Assembly: GCA_027574665.1 (NCBI GenBank) | Contig: CM050648.1 | Location: 143,096,175-143,160,174, forward strand | Source of the DNA: Rhynochetos jubatus | Taxonomy: Eukaryota > Chordata > Aves > Eurypygiformes > Rhynochetidae | Reading direction: 5' to 3' | Length of the DNA stretch: 64,000 nt | Shown: positions 39,261-51,800 of the stretch, in pieces | How positions within the stretch are numbered: the stretch's first letter is position 1 | Layout of the letters: each line of letters starts with the position of its first letter | The notes under the pieces: generated by a model | What the model was told of the DNA's origin: nothing | What the model saw: only the letters and a program-made list of their open reading frames with translations | Database searches by the model: none | Made by a program: the position numbers and the translations under genes

Positions 39261-42200
39261 GGCTGTGAGCACCGGATCCGTAGGGGCAGGGTGCGCTGGT
39301 GGGATTTGAGCTCCCGGTAAACCGGGCTGAGGACGGGGATGGATCGGAGCCCTGCGAGCAGGTGTGCTGGCTGTAACCGAGCCCTGAGCCGTCCCTGTTC
39401 CCATCGCCTTGCCATGGGCCGGGCTCCACCCGAGCGAAGAGGGCCTGAGGAGGTGTCTTAATCTGGGCTTCACCTACAGAGACGCCCCCAGGAGATCCGC
39501 TGTGCGGTGCCGCTGGCTGCCTTGGGAGAGGCGCTGGAATCTGAGTGTTTCTTGCTGGTTGGAATTTGAATGCTGCCTCCCTGCTCCCAGTCAGTTTGGA
39601 GAGCAGCACTTCATCCTTCGGGTGTTTGTCTAAAAACTGCTGCACCCTTTGGCTGGATTCTACCCCTCCCCCCCTCCTTTTAATCCTTGAGGAATTTGGT
39701 AGACCTCTGGCTCCTGAGGTGCTGGGGACCTGGCATGGGGCAGAAGCCAGAGAACTGTGTGTCTTTTACTTGCAGATCTGAGTAGGGATTTCCATAGGTC
39801 TGTGCTGTTCTGAGCAAAGCGAGCGATCTTAGCGTTGGGGAATAATGCCTAAAGCCTGCAGTGCCTCTTCTCGAAGAACCACTGCTGGAACACCAGTGCT
39901 GGAAGTGGAGGTGATGTGTGCTCTATTGGGGTCCCTCACTAGGACGCTGGCCTTAGCAGAGTATTATCATCCCCTTTGTTTGCCTGTAGGGATCTGTCCT
40001 CAAAGGTAGAGGAAGATGTGCCCCTCTGCATGGCTGTGTCTGCGTAGTTTTGCTCGTCTGACTTGGGCTGTGTTGGTGGCTGGTGTGGAGTTGTGTCGCT
40101 GTTGGAGATGGCTTAACTGGCTGAGGTCTGTTTGTCTGAAGTATGTGCCTTAAGAGCATCAGCTCTACAATTCACTTGGTTGAACTGGGCAAGGACATAA
40201 TGTAGGATGAAATGAAGGCATTTTTCTCTGCTTGTGTGCACAAGTAGGAGTTGGAGCTCTGCAGTGTATTATCTGCTGGCTTTTGTATTCAGCACCAGTA
40301 ATAGGACTTGGGTGGCATTAGCACTCTGGTTACATAGCAGTTGATTGCTGGCACTTACTTGACTTGTATGTTTTGGCTAAATCTTCCCATTAAAAGATTT
40401 GCAGTGGTTTTGTCCATTTCCTTTATCAAACAGCAGATGAACTGTGGAGCCGAGCACCTCCAGGACTGTTCAGCCAGTCAGAGCTGGCATAATCAAGCTT
40501 GTCCTTGGAGGTGTGAAAAGGTGTGTTCTGCAAAGGCCAGACAGTGGTTTGTCTGAAGCTGACCTGTTAGTCTCCTGTGCTCTCTGCTCTATGATGCATG
40601 TGGCCACTTCAGCTTCAGAGTACTAGTGTCCCCTCCGTGGGGCAGGAGCTGTTAGAACAGGGTTATTAATTCAAGGGAGTTCAAAGCTGGATTTTCTCCT
40701 GTTTCAACAATCTGAGGAAAAACACAGCCAGAACTTGCTGAAGGCAGAAAATAACAGCAAAGGATTTTTTGGGGGTGCTGTCCAAGTAAATAGTCTGGGT
40801 GAAACTCTACAAAGCCATCGTAGGGAGTAGCAGTGTACAACTAGGGCAGAGGGGGGTTTCCTCTGCAGCATGTGTCACAGACTGCTGGCCTATGCAAGGA
40901 ACAGCTATGGAATGGGAGAGATGAGTCTGCTCTGTGCTTGTCCCCTCCAGGCCTGCCCTGTTGGGGTGGCCATAACAGCTGGTGTTCCTTCTGAGCTGGC
41001 TTTTGTCAGACCTCCCAAGAGCTGACCCTTCAAAGGGGTGTCTGAAATTCAGAGGGGGTTAATGGTTTAGTAACAGTTGCTAGTGCTAATTGTATGGAGC
41101 AAGGGAGCAGCCTGGTTCCAAAAGAGCCAACTGAGCATGACTGTTTCAGCTGGTGACCACTTTCTCTTTATTGTCCCTTGGCTTAGTGACTTTGTCCATG
41201 CTAGCAGAGGGTCCTTATTCTGATGGGCAGCTTCTGGGGATGCCTGGGTCTGGTACCTGTTGTTTGCCTGGAAGTCCTTTGTGCCTTTTTCCAGCCTACC
41301 AGGTGTTAAAAGGAAACTTTTTTCCATGCTACAGCTCCTTGGCTGTCAGCAGTTGGCTGCCTTTGTGGCTAGGGGAGCTGCATCTCTTGGGATTTGTTGT
41401 TGTCAAGTGCAAGGGGAGTGGTTGTGTTGTCTTTTGCCCTCTGTGCGCACTTTGTGTTTGAAGCAAGGACTGGTTTTCCACCGAGAGCTTGGCTGGTGCC
41501 TGGCAGCTGTCCTCCAGGGCTTTGGCTTGGAGAATGCCAGGTGAAACCTGGGGACATGAGTTCTTCTGTCATGAAATGCTGAGCTGTTCTATAGCTTCAA
41601 GCTAGCAAGGAGAAGCTTAAGCTTACTATGGAGGAGGTGCTTGGTCAGAGCAGCATGCTCTAGCTTGCCTTTATCGCTTGGCTAAGGCTGTAGAGCAGAC
41701 TGACTATAAAAATAGCCAGATGGGAGGATGAACGTATAACCCAGTGCAGCATGAGCAAAAACTGCTCTGCAGCCAGCTACCTGCTAAAACCTGGATCACT
41801 TTTGCTTTAAGTGGAAGTGCTGCAGCAAGGTGTCAGACTCTGCTTAAGAAGGTAGCCAGGTCACTGCTGTTGCTACAGCATCTAATCCCGCCTCTTCCTA
41901 AAGCTAAGCAGATCTTAAGCTCTGGCTAATCTTCCCTGAAGCGTGAACTGGTGCCATTATCCTGCAGCAAGCTCCATGCCACTATCTCCAGCTGCCACTG
42001 AATGCAGAGGTCTAGGTTAGCTTGGGTCCAGTTGTTGTGGATTTCCTGAGCAAGGAGCTCTGCAACATTATTTTCACCCTCTATGGAAGTAGGACTATGG
42101 CCACGAGTGCTTTCAGGCCTGGTGAAACAGTATGAGGCTGCCCAAAGTATCCCGGGAACTCTTACCAGGCTTGTACTGCCTGCCTGCATTCTACTAGCCA

Positions 42201-44598
42201 GAAGGCAGAAAGGCCCTTAGTACTTAATTATACTTTTGTTGTACTGGATGTCTGAAAGCCAGCCTCTGAAAGCCAGCTTTCCCTCTTACTCATGGACACT
42301 CCTGATCCTAGTAAAGATGGAGTAAGCTTGTTGAGGAGAGATTAATGTTCAGTGCCTGTGCTAACCACCTCCTGAATGTCTTGGACAATGTGAGAACTTT
42401 GAGCTAGAAACCTACAAACGTGTATGCGTAACGTGTATGCCTGCAGGAGAAATGCTGTGGCTGTCCTTCAAGTGCAGCTGGAGTTCTGGTTAGGTTTAAC
42501 CACTGCTAAAACTACTTGCATAGTCTAAAAAGACTCCTGGCTTCTAGGGAAGTTGTATTTAGATCCAAATTGTTATTACTTAAAAAAACCCACCCACCTT
42601 CTTGATGTTTCGCTATGTCTGATGTTAACTGGCCTTTGCTAAAGGCGTGTGAAGTGAACATAATCTGTTCATCAGTGTGGCAAGGCAGGTGCGTGTCCTT
42701 GGGCACTCAACTTGCATAATATACTCTTAGTGTTTTTTAATTGCAAAGGTGCATAAAGACTTGGCCTGGAAGAATAGCTGAATACTGTCAGTTTTCACCT
42801 ATTTTTTTGGCAGGGTGGGTAGAGGAGATGGATGGGTGGCCATCCATCCTCCAGAGAAAGGCAGTGCTAAAAATAGTGGAAGGTATCTATGCTGTTGCTG
42901 GTGAACAGCTTCTTGGTGGCTTCTGTTTGTCCCTGAGCACCTGGTGCGTGTGTGTGGCCTGTGACAGGGAATTATTCCAGCAGATCCTAAGGGCTAGAGA
43001 AGTCGTCCTCTCCTGTGTGGAGTGAGAGGCCTGTTTCATAATGGAGATACACATTGCTCTGTGTGACCAGACCCGACAAAGCTTTCTCATGTCTTGGTTG
43101 TGTTTAGCTGACTGGACACATACAATAATGCTTTCCAAAAGCAGACAAACATAAGAAGCAGCAGGACACAGGGGGCCTTTGAGTGAGATGGGCTAGTGCA
43201 GATGTGTTGCTGAGATCCCTTTCCCCACAACAGCGGGTACCTCTTGCACAGCATCCCATGGGTACATGAGAAGATGTGGCGGAGTGACCCACCCCTGTGT
43301 AACAAGGCAGTGCTGGGTGGCTTGCTGCTGCCCTGTGTGTGTACAAAGGCAAGTAATATTTATCTATGTGCTGGTTGGGTGGGGAAATAAGGAGTCGGCA
43401 AGCTGGGGGCCTTGTCGTGGTCCCTGTGAGCAAGACTGCAGAGGGTGATCTCTTCTCTTCTTTGGAAGACTTGAGGGGTGGCTCTAACAACCCCAGCCTC
43501 TTTCCTTACTAATAGTGATTAGTCCTGGGGCTGGAAGGTAAGAGCAGTTCACCTGTGAAACTGAGAACACACCCACCACAGCAAATGAAGCTGCTGAGGG
43601 TTGGAGGCTTATTGCAGTAGGGCTTGACTGTGCCACTGCCAAGCTGCCTCCTGGAACTGGGAGGAGACCCTGCCCAGATCTGTGTGATGGAAGGCTGTTT
43701 GCAGTGTGCACAAGACTTGTGTGACAGGTTGCCGGTGTGTGATGAGCGGGGCCTTGGATGGGGTGATCTCCTGCCATCAAGGGGTGGTGCAAACCCAGGA
43801 CTAAGAGCACCTGCCCAGAGGGAGGTGGCTGGGAGCAGGCAGCTGCTGCTGTGGGGTCCATCTGTCTGGCAGACCGAGCTGTGATTCTGGAGACAACAGC
43901 CTGCTGAGAGCTGTCAGCTGGCTGGATCACTGCTGGGCTACTGGTTCAGTGCTCTCTTGGAAACTCTCAAAGCACACGGTGACTATACACATGAAACTTT
44001 CTGGAAGTGCCTCCATGGTGCAGTGCAGCGCAAACCGTGCTAACGCAGCAGTGCTGCTGCCTTTCTCCCTGGGGCCAAGGAGCTCATACAGCACATGACA
44101 CTAATGCAGCCCGAAAGCCTCCTGTTTTGGCTCTGGTTCTGTATTGCACCCTAAAGACCCACCTTGTTCTCTGTACAAGGTCCTTGGTTTCCTTCTGTGT
44201 CAGTGCACAGAACAGGGCCTGCTATAACAGGCCTGGGACTTTGTCAGGGACCATCAGTCCTGGATGTGGTGAAGGACAAATGGGTTGATCCTCATCACAT
44301 CCTTGCAAGTCTGATGCCTGCTGGGTAGAGCGTGATCTCTACCACTGGGGTGAGAGCTTGGCAAGGTCCATCCTGGGCTTCAGACCAACATTTGGTTTTG
44401 TCTGGCATGAGACTTCAGACTGGGTAGGCTAGGAACAGTAAAATAGGAGGAGGGATCAATTGCTTGGGATGTGTAGCAGGGGTCTACTCTGAAATGGCCA
44501 GCTGAGCATGCTGGGAAGTTGCTACGTGGTTAGTTAAGGCCCTGTGTGAATGGATGGTTATGTGTATGTGTAACCTTTGTTCCTCTTTCTCTTTCTAG
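38971..44598 (+). other. Presumed ARMH4 intron 1
   Basis: 5.6 kb without recognisable coding sequence or interspersed repeat of size. Ends with the pyrimidine-rich acceptor TCTTTCTCTTTCTAG. Confidence 0.4.
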
Positions 44599-44655
44599 GT
44601 CTTGCATTCTGGACTTGTCAGCCTTGCAGGCTTCTGGGCACATCTCCTCTCAGCT

Positions 44656-47600
44656 ATGACCAGATCAGTAGGATTTAACATCTGTGTGGTCACCTGCAGC
44701 ATCCTGCTCTTGTCCTGCAGTCCACCATGCCTTGCATCTCAGCCACTGGAGGAGAGGGACATGACAAAGGTTCAGCCTGGCCCCTGGGCTGGGAATGGGG
44801 TAGAAGATGAAAGGACAAGCATGCTGAACTTGAAAAATAACCTGGGCCCTTCTGAGGAGGCTGTCTCGGTAGAGCCCTGTGGAGTGTCAGCAAAGCCATC
44901 TGGGACACCCGTAAATGAAGCTTTCACTGCAGAAGGGGAAACGCTGCCTGTAGGCCCGAGCCGTGTCATCCCAGAGAGCCAGGGCCTGGGTGCTCACACC
45001 ACTTCTGTGGTAGTGGCTACTGTGGATGAGGAGGAGCTTGGTCCCACGACATTGGAGCTGGATGAGGAGGATGTGTTCAAGGCCATGCTGACCACAGCTG
45101 TGACCACGCTGAACCCTGCCATCCAGGAGGAGTCTGTTGGTGGCCCCGTTAATGAGGCTACCACAGAGGGTGGTGTTGAGGTAGAGCACAGCTCTGCCAG
45201 CCTCTCAGCAAGCCCTCTTTCTGGGACAGCTGTGGCAGAGGAGGCAGAGAGCAGCTCACACCCCTCAGCTGCACCCCAACCCACACTGTACCCCAGCTCT
45301 CCCAGCTGGGAGAGTGCAGGTGACCACCCTGTCATCTCCACTGCCCAGGCTCGTGGTGTGACCTCTGAGCTGGGAATGCCGGGAGCCCGCCCAGGGAGCC
45401 CTCTCAAGGCCCTGGTTGTGCGAGCATCTGTGGCTGCGAAACATCCCCTCACAGTGACTGAGGCCTCCCTCCACTCAGAAACAGGGACGGGTGCTGGGCA
45501 GGGAAAGCTGCCTGTCACAGATGGCACTGTCCCCATCCACCCTCTGGACATTGTGCCGTCTGACTGGGATGACACAAAACTGGGGCACATGAGTCAAGGG
45601 GGAATCACATCTCATGAGGAGGTGACAGAGAACCTGGGGGCAACAGACCCATCCCAGACCCTGGAGGAAGGTGTGTGGGAGGAAGAGGATGCAACAAGAG
45701 TGCTGCCATCCCTGGTGTCCCCTCTGCCAACTCCTGGGCTTGCTGAGGTGACCAACTGCACAGTGCAAGGGGAGGAGATGCCAGCAGCTTCCACAGGCAG
45801 CAGTGATGCTCTCCGCACAGTGAACCTGATGGGCACAGACACAGCTGGTCTCAGTTCGCTGGAGAACATAAATGCAGTCACAACAGAAGAGGGGAAAAGC
45901 ACTGTGCCATCACAGCCAGAGGCTGCTGTGGTCACAGATACTCAGCCTGACCTCTATTCTACTCTGGAAAGCTCATGGAAAGGTAAAACTTGCCTGTTAT
46001 AAACACTTGCCCCTAAGTGTACGTTTAGGGGAGCTGTTTTTGGGAACCTGTGCTTCCTTTCAGGGAGAAAGGTGTGATCTTTATACCTGCGTCAGGGGTA
46101 GGACACCCCTTCCACCCCAGAAAGGCTGTGGACCTTTGTGCGGGGGTAATGCAGATCCTCAAAAGTAGTGCTTTGCCCTGTCTGTTCCTATGCACTCTGT
46201 CCCTGTGCACAGGTAGGCCCAGCCTGCTGGGTGTTATGTGAGGCAACTGTATTGAGCTGCCCCTTCTGCTCCTCAAGCTGAGGGAGTGGCTCTAGTAGCA
46301 AACAGGAGCTGAGGCTGAAATGGCTGTGGCAGCAGAGCCTAGGGATGAAGGGTGTACTTGAGTATGGTGGTCTCTGCAGAGAACTGGGGTCTTGTCAGCA
46401 GGGAGTTGGGTGCTGGTTAAATCTTTCTTCACTAACTCAGTGAAGCTCTGCATGTATGGTGTCAATCTTGGTGTTCACACAGCAGTTAGGGGGACAGCTG
46501 TAGTGTGGCTGTAGACACCTCATCTTGACCAGAGATGTCAGTGTGCTTTGAACAGTCCTCTGGAATGACTCCCCAGTGCCTAGGGAGCACAGCCTCTGGC
46601 CAACTGCTTAAGTGCTTGGTCCCAAGGAGGATAACAGTCCCCCAGGTGTCTCTTTGTGGCAAATGCGAACACCCAGAGGTGGTCCTTGCGTTAGCTCACT
46701 CTGAAGTCCTGCAAAATAGAGGGGGGAATAATTTCTGGAGAGTTAAATTAGTGTCTGGGAACACCTGGCTCCCAGCTCCTGGCCATGGACACGTGCTTAG
46801 TGCAGGAGAAGGAAGCATTTCCAGCCATCCATTATCCCTCCTAAATCCAGGAAAAGGCAAGCTGTGCTGGTAGCCTGTGATGACTGACCTTTTCCATGAC
46901 TTTACAAGGATGCCCAGATCAAAAGATCTATCCAGAGCTCTGCTGTCCTGTGTAACAAAAGCTCCTGGTGTTGTCTCCACACCTTAGAGTGAAGCTGTGG
47001 CCAGGCTCTGACTGTCCAGTGTTTGTGCCAAGCCTGTTACTAGCAGGCAGAAACCTTCCTCCTACACAGCCTGCCACAGGCTGATGGTGTCACCCTGTGC
47101 TGCACTCGCCTGTGGGGATGGCACCTTCAGCCTAATGACACTGTTTCTGCCGGGTGTTTAAAATACAGGGGGAACGCTAAAGAAGCCTGGTCAGGTGTGG
47201 CAGTGACATGTGCCTAGGCTGAGGAACATGGGCTGGGGTTTATGACTCTGGTTTAGTTGCTGGGCCTATGTAATCTTCCTTCTTAGGCTCCAGAGGCAAA
47301 AGGACAACTTCCTATTGCTGTGCCCAGAAGATCTGGCTTTTGCTGTAAAAGCTAATTGCATGCTGGAGCAAAACCTGACTGATTAATGTCTGGATTAATT
47401 TATAAGCACTTGACTTGTCAGCAGGTTCCCTCTCTGCTGTTTCCCAGGTGTTGGGGAAACAACACTAAGACTTGTGCAACAGAAAACCCTTCTACAAGGC
47501 TAACGACTCGTAGCCATGAGAGCTGGTCACTGAAAGCGCTGCTCTGGCAGCCTCGCTTGCTTCGAATGCCACTTCACACCATGGGCCTGCAGTGCCGTGT

Positions 47601-48860
47601 TCCTCCTGTTCCTCCACAGTGGATCTGTGTGTCCCTAAAGGGGCAATTAAGATAATAAGGCCTGATTCTGCTCCTTTCATTCCTGTTATGCATGTTCTTA
47701 TAGCTGCCTTCAGGGCTGCACAGCCCTGATGGTACTTGGCTGGACCTGCTGCCTGTGTTGTGGCTCTAGAAATGCTGATGCATGGAGTTACAGTCCTTCA
47801 AACCTCTACTCTGTTGCTGTCAGCTGTCCTGTGAGTTGGTACTGACATGTGTTCTTGCTGTAGGTGTTACTCAGGAGGTGACAACAGCTGCCCAGGAGGC
47901 TGATGCTGATCTGTCGGTTGGGATGCTGGTGCCTGATGCTACCCAGGGAACAGGAGCTGCAAGCCTTCCGCAGGAAAACAGTGGGGAGGACACCCAGATG
48001 CCAACTGCTCCTAGTGCTGCCCAGATGCTGGTGGAAAGTGGCACTTCCTCCACGGTGAACACTGCAGATGCAGAAGGTAGGCCTGTCGCTAACAGGAGTG
48101 TAGTGAGGGTTCCCTCAGCACAAAGCTGACCTTGAGGTTGGGTGCGTTTCTGCAGTACTTGGTACCACTGGAATGAAACTGCTGCTGGGCAGCTTTTCTG
48201 GTAATCCTCATATTTCAGGGCATCAAAAGAAAAAACCTATTTGCATTGTATCTCTTAAGGTCCCTTTGTAGGGGAGAGAAGGCTCTGCTGGCAGTTCCCA
48301 CTAACTTGCTTTTGGGATTTAATTAAATTCAACTAATTTTTATCTTTGCAATGAACAATTAGATCTGTCACTTGGTTCAGATCTCCTCTAGTGTCTCGGG
48401 GCTCTGATCTTGCTGTGGGGTGGTGACTAGCAGCCCTCAAAGCAATGGGAGTGCAGCCTAGCTGAGTTCTCGTTAAGGGAAACCTCCTGAGCTGGCTGTC
48501 CTGGAGGAGAAGCTTTCCTTACAGCAGTCACACATCTTGAATGAGGCAGGAGTTAACTTCTACTTTTGAATTAAGTTTATCATTAAGGAGCTTTCTTAAA
48601 TGGCAGGGTGCCAAACTGCTGCTCCTTCCTGTCTTGTGTAGATCTCACAGATGTGGTCCTGGTCACCAGTGAGAAGGCTGTTCCAGCTCCTGGTGGGTTT
48701 TCTGCTTCCCAGTCTGGACAGAGAGAGGAGCCCTCCAGCAGGACTGTGGTCCTGGTAACTCCAGCATCAACGGCATCTTCTGTCAGGAGGACAGCTCTTC
48801 CGTCTGAGAGGAAGATCAGTACAGCTGTGACCTATGGCCTGGACCGCCTGGAGTCAGAAG
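44656..48860 (+). CDS. ARMH4: ARMH4 (C14orf37), N-terminal 586 codons in three exons
   Basis: Armadillo-like helical domain-containing protein 4, a single-pass membrane protein. Coding exons: 44656-45982, 47864-48076, 48642-48860 (acceptors AG at 44597, 47862, 48640; donors GT at 45983, 48077, 48861; all phase 1). The start is the ATG at 44656-44658, followed by a signal peptide (ICVVTCSILLLSC) ending near SPPCLA. The ectodomain is rich in Ser, Thr, Pro and Glu. Conserved landmarks match the mammalian protein: KAMLTTAVTT, SDWDDTKL, QEVTTAAQEADADLS, and TYGLDRLESE at the end of the third exon. The acidic stretch, membrane span and cytoplasmic tail are not in the window. Synteny (head to head with ACTR10) supports the call. 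Confidence 0.9.
45983..47863 (+). other. ARMH4 intron 2
   Basis: 1.9 kb between GTAAAA donor and CTTGCTGTAG acceptor. No gene or clear repeat seen. Confidence 0.7.
48077..48641 (+). other. ARMH4 intron 3
   Basis: 565 bases from GTAGGC to CTTGTGTAG. Nothing recognisable inside. Confidence 0.7.
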
Positions 48861-51800
48861 GTACCACTGATCCCAAGGCTAAAAGACAGGCAGTTTCATG
48901 CAGAGTGGCACACTTGCCTTGACAGTCAGCTTCCCAATTTGTCTGTTTGGCATGAGCTTTGTGCAGATGTTATTGCTGCTAATAAAGTTGTTGAATAACC
49001 TGTCACCTCCTGGGAGGTACAGGAAGCAAGCAATGAATGGTGTCATGGAGCATGCCTGAAATTCAAGGGGGTGTGGTGGGAGGGATGGGGTTTTCCTTGG
49101 AGAGGGAGCAGCGATGGTATTGCTGTTGCAGTAGAGCCTGGCTCTGTGCACCTGTAACTGCTGATGTGTGCATCCATTGTAGAGCCTCCCTATCAGGTAA
49201 TGCTCATAGGAACATGTTCAGAGGGCTGGATAGCTCTTGCCACCCTACTGCTGAGGTCCTCACCACAAGAAATGCAGGGGGATATTTGGCATGAGATACC
49301 CTAGCACCCAGCTAGCTGAAACCTTGCCAGGATGAGTGATGCTTTGTTTCCCCCCACTGTGTGATACTGCTGGGAGAGGTGAAGGATGCATCCCATCTGA
49401 GATGATCTTCCAACTCAAAGCTACCTGCTAAGCTGCTCTCCCATCACTGGCTACTCCAGTCTTGCCTCACCCCCTGGGCTCCCTTCTCTTGAACTGCTTT
49501 TGCCTACTGCCAGTCTTGGAGTCTTGGCTACCTGACTGTCTTCAGGCCATTGAAATGCAGTGATGCAAATTCTGCCTGGACAAATATCCATCCTGAGAGG
49601 TTTAGGTGAAGATCTGATGCTGGAGGTGGTCTGCAGCTCAGATGTGCTACCTCATCTGCAGGAAAAAATCATGGATAAGCTGAAAATTGTTTCACTTCTT
49701 GCTCTTTCTCCTACTTAAACTCATCTCTGGTTGCTCATCCATCTAGTTTTGTACTCCAGCGTCTGGACTGACACCACCTGGCAGGGATTAATCTTTCTGC
49801 CTGTTTTGCTCCCCTTCCTTTATCTTGACCTTCTCTTGCCTTCCTATTTTACTGCAAAGGTTGGCAGCCCTCCAGGGGTGGCATGCCAGATGGTATTTTT
49901 CTTCTGATTAGAGGTGGGGTGCCATAGACAACAGCTAATCAGCATCTTTTCTCTGCATGAAGCAATAACTCTCACTCCTGTTAAGTTTAGAGGGCAGCAG
50001 AATCTGGGAGCCCTCCCCACTGCACATGTGAGGTGCTGCAGCTCCTGCCCTTTGTCAGGCTTGCAGCCTGCTCTGAAGCCTGCCATGAGGTCTCTGCCTT
50101 GAGCTGCAGCACTCAGCCTTGCCATCATGAATCTTGCGTGTACCTGGCAATGCTGGGATGTGCTGCTCATGGGAGGGTGGCAGCAGGGGAAGAAGGGCAT
50201 GTCTGGGGGGAAAACCCGATCTTTCAGGCTGGGAAATATGGTCTCTGCTTAGCAAGAGCAGTATGACTCAGGATGCTAAACTGTTTCTAAGCCCTCTGGG
50301 ATCTCCCTTAGAAGCCTGGTTTTCTGCACAGGAAGGTAAGAGGGATTTCTGTTTCAACTGGTGTCTCCCTATTTAACAGTTTTCTGCATAGGCATTAAAA
50401 ATCTTCCTACTCTCATGTAGGACTGCTGCAACTTTCTTGGGTTCCTGCTGAGCTTTTGTGCCACCATGGGCATGTTTTCTCTGCTCTTGAATATGCTTTC
50501 AGCTCCTCCAAGGGCAGATGTGGGCTGTAGCTAGAACCAGCTTGCCTAAATGATGATGACTCAACTAGAAAGCCGTGGGTTTCTTGGCTCTGGGGCATGG
50601 CTCTGCAGGTGCCTGTCATCCAGGGGACATGGTGCTCTCTGGTGTGCTGTGTGGTTCTGACAACTGGTGCAGTTTTTATGGTCTAAATCTCTTGTGATCA
50701 ACCTAGACCTTAGTGCAGTGAGCCAGAATTTTCCCTGGTGTTAGGGATCACCATTCGACGTTTTGTAAAATGGGACAAACACCTCTTGGGCATAGGCTGT
50801 CTGCCTGGGGATACTACTGCCCCAATTAAGCACAACGAAAACTTTTGAGCTGTAACTTTGCTTTCTAATACACTTTTCTCTGCCTAATGGCAGTTAGGGG
50901 GTAGCACATCCTCATGGTGGAGTGGCATATGGAAGCTTGGCTTCTGTTCCTCCAAAATTACAGTTCCTAGTAATTACTCTCAGAATACCTAGATCTTGCC
51001 AGAAAAAAGATGTTTGGGAGTGCTTTCCAATGAAGCTATGTGGAGCTGAAGCTCTTGGGGGTACAAGGTCAGATCACTGCTGTTGCAGGCAGTCCCTAAT
51101 GAGGGATCTTGGCCCTCTGTGGGGAAGCTGTGCCTTGCTCACCAGTGGAAGAAGTGCAGAGAGCCCAGTGAGATTGGCTGGTCCCCACTGCCTTCAGTGG
51201 GGTCTTGCTGACTTGCCTCACTGAGGACCTGGCTCATCATTAAACATAACCCCCTGCTGTTCAGCAGCTCTGTTTCTTGGGGACCATCTGTGCCAAACTG
51301 CCTGCTGTTAATTGCATCAGTGTATTCACCTACCTGGCTTGGATGCAAAAGTATTTAATTGCACAGACAAACATGAGGTGCTTTGAGTATGTCTCTAGAT
51401 GAGCTTATCCTCTTCTCTGGTGGACTCTGGAGAGATTAGCTGGGTAACAAATATCCTCCTACCTTGACTCTGAGACTGGTTCTACTTGCCCTTCCTAGCC
51501 AGAGAAATCCTATAAGGGGATTATAGGATATGGGGATGGGACACAGCAGAGGATGAGGCTTACTTGTCTAAGAGACTTAAAAAGATAATTTATTCCTGTT
51601 CCCAGAATTTGGGTGTATCTAGCAAGCTAAAAACTACAGCTTTCACTGTATGGCTTTTGGCATCCAAAGAGAGAATCTAGTTCAGCTTGCCTATTCAGAA
51701 CCTCTGTGTAAGCCTCCCAACATACTTTGAAAAGTGGTTCTTTTAAGAAATCATGTTGCTTTTGGACTAGATGTGTTTGCTGTAACATCTGCTGTGGTCA

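Noticed and set aside
38550-39473. Several long frames on both strands in the CpG island
   Set aside because: Composition effect in very GC-rich DNA; no known domain, and the splice donor there suits a non-coding exon.
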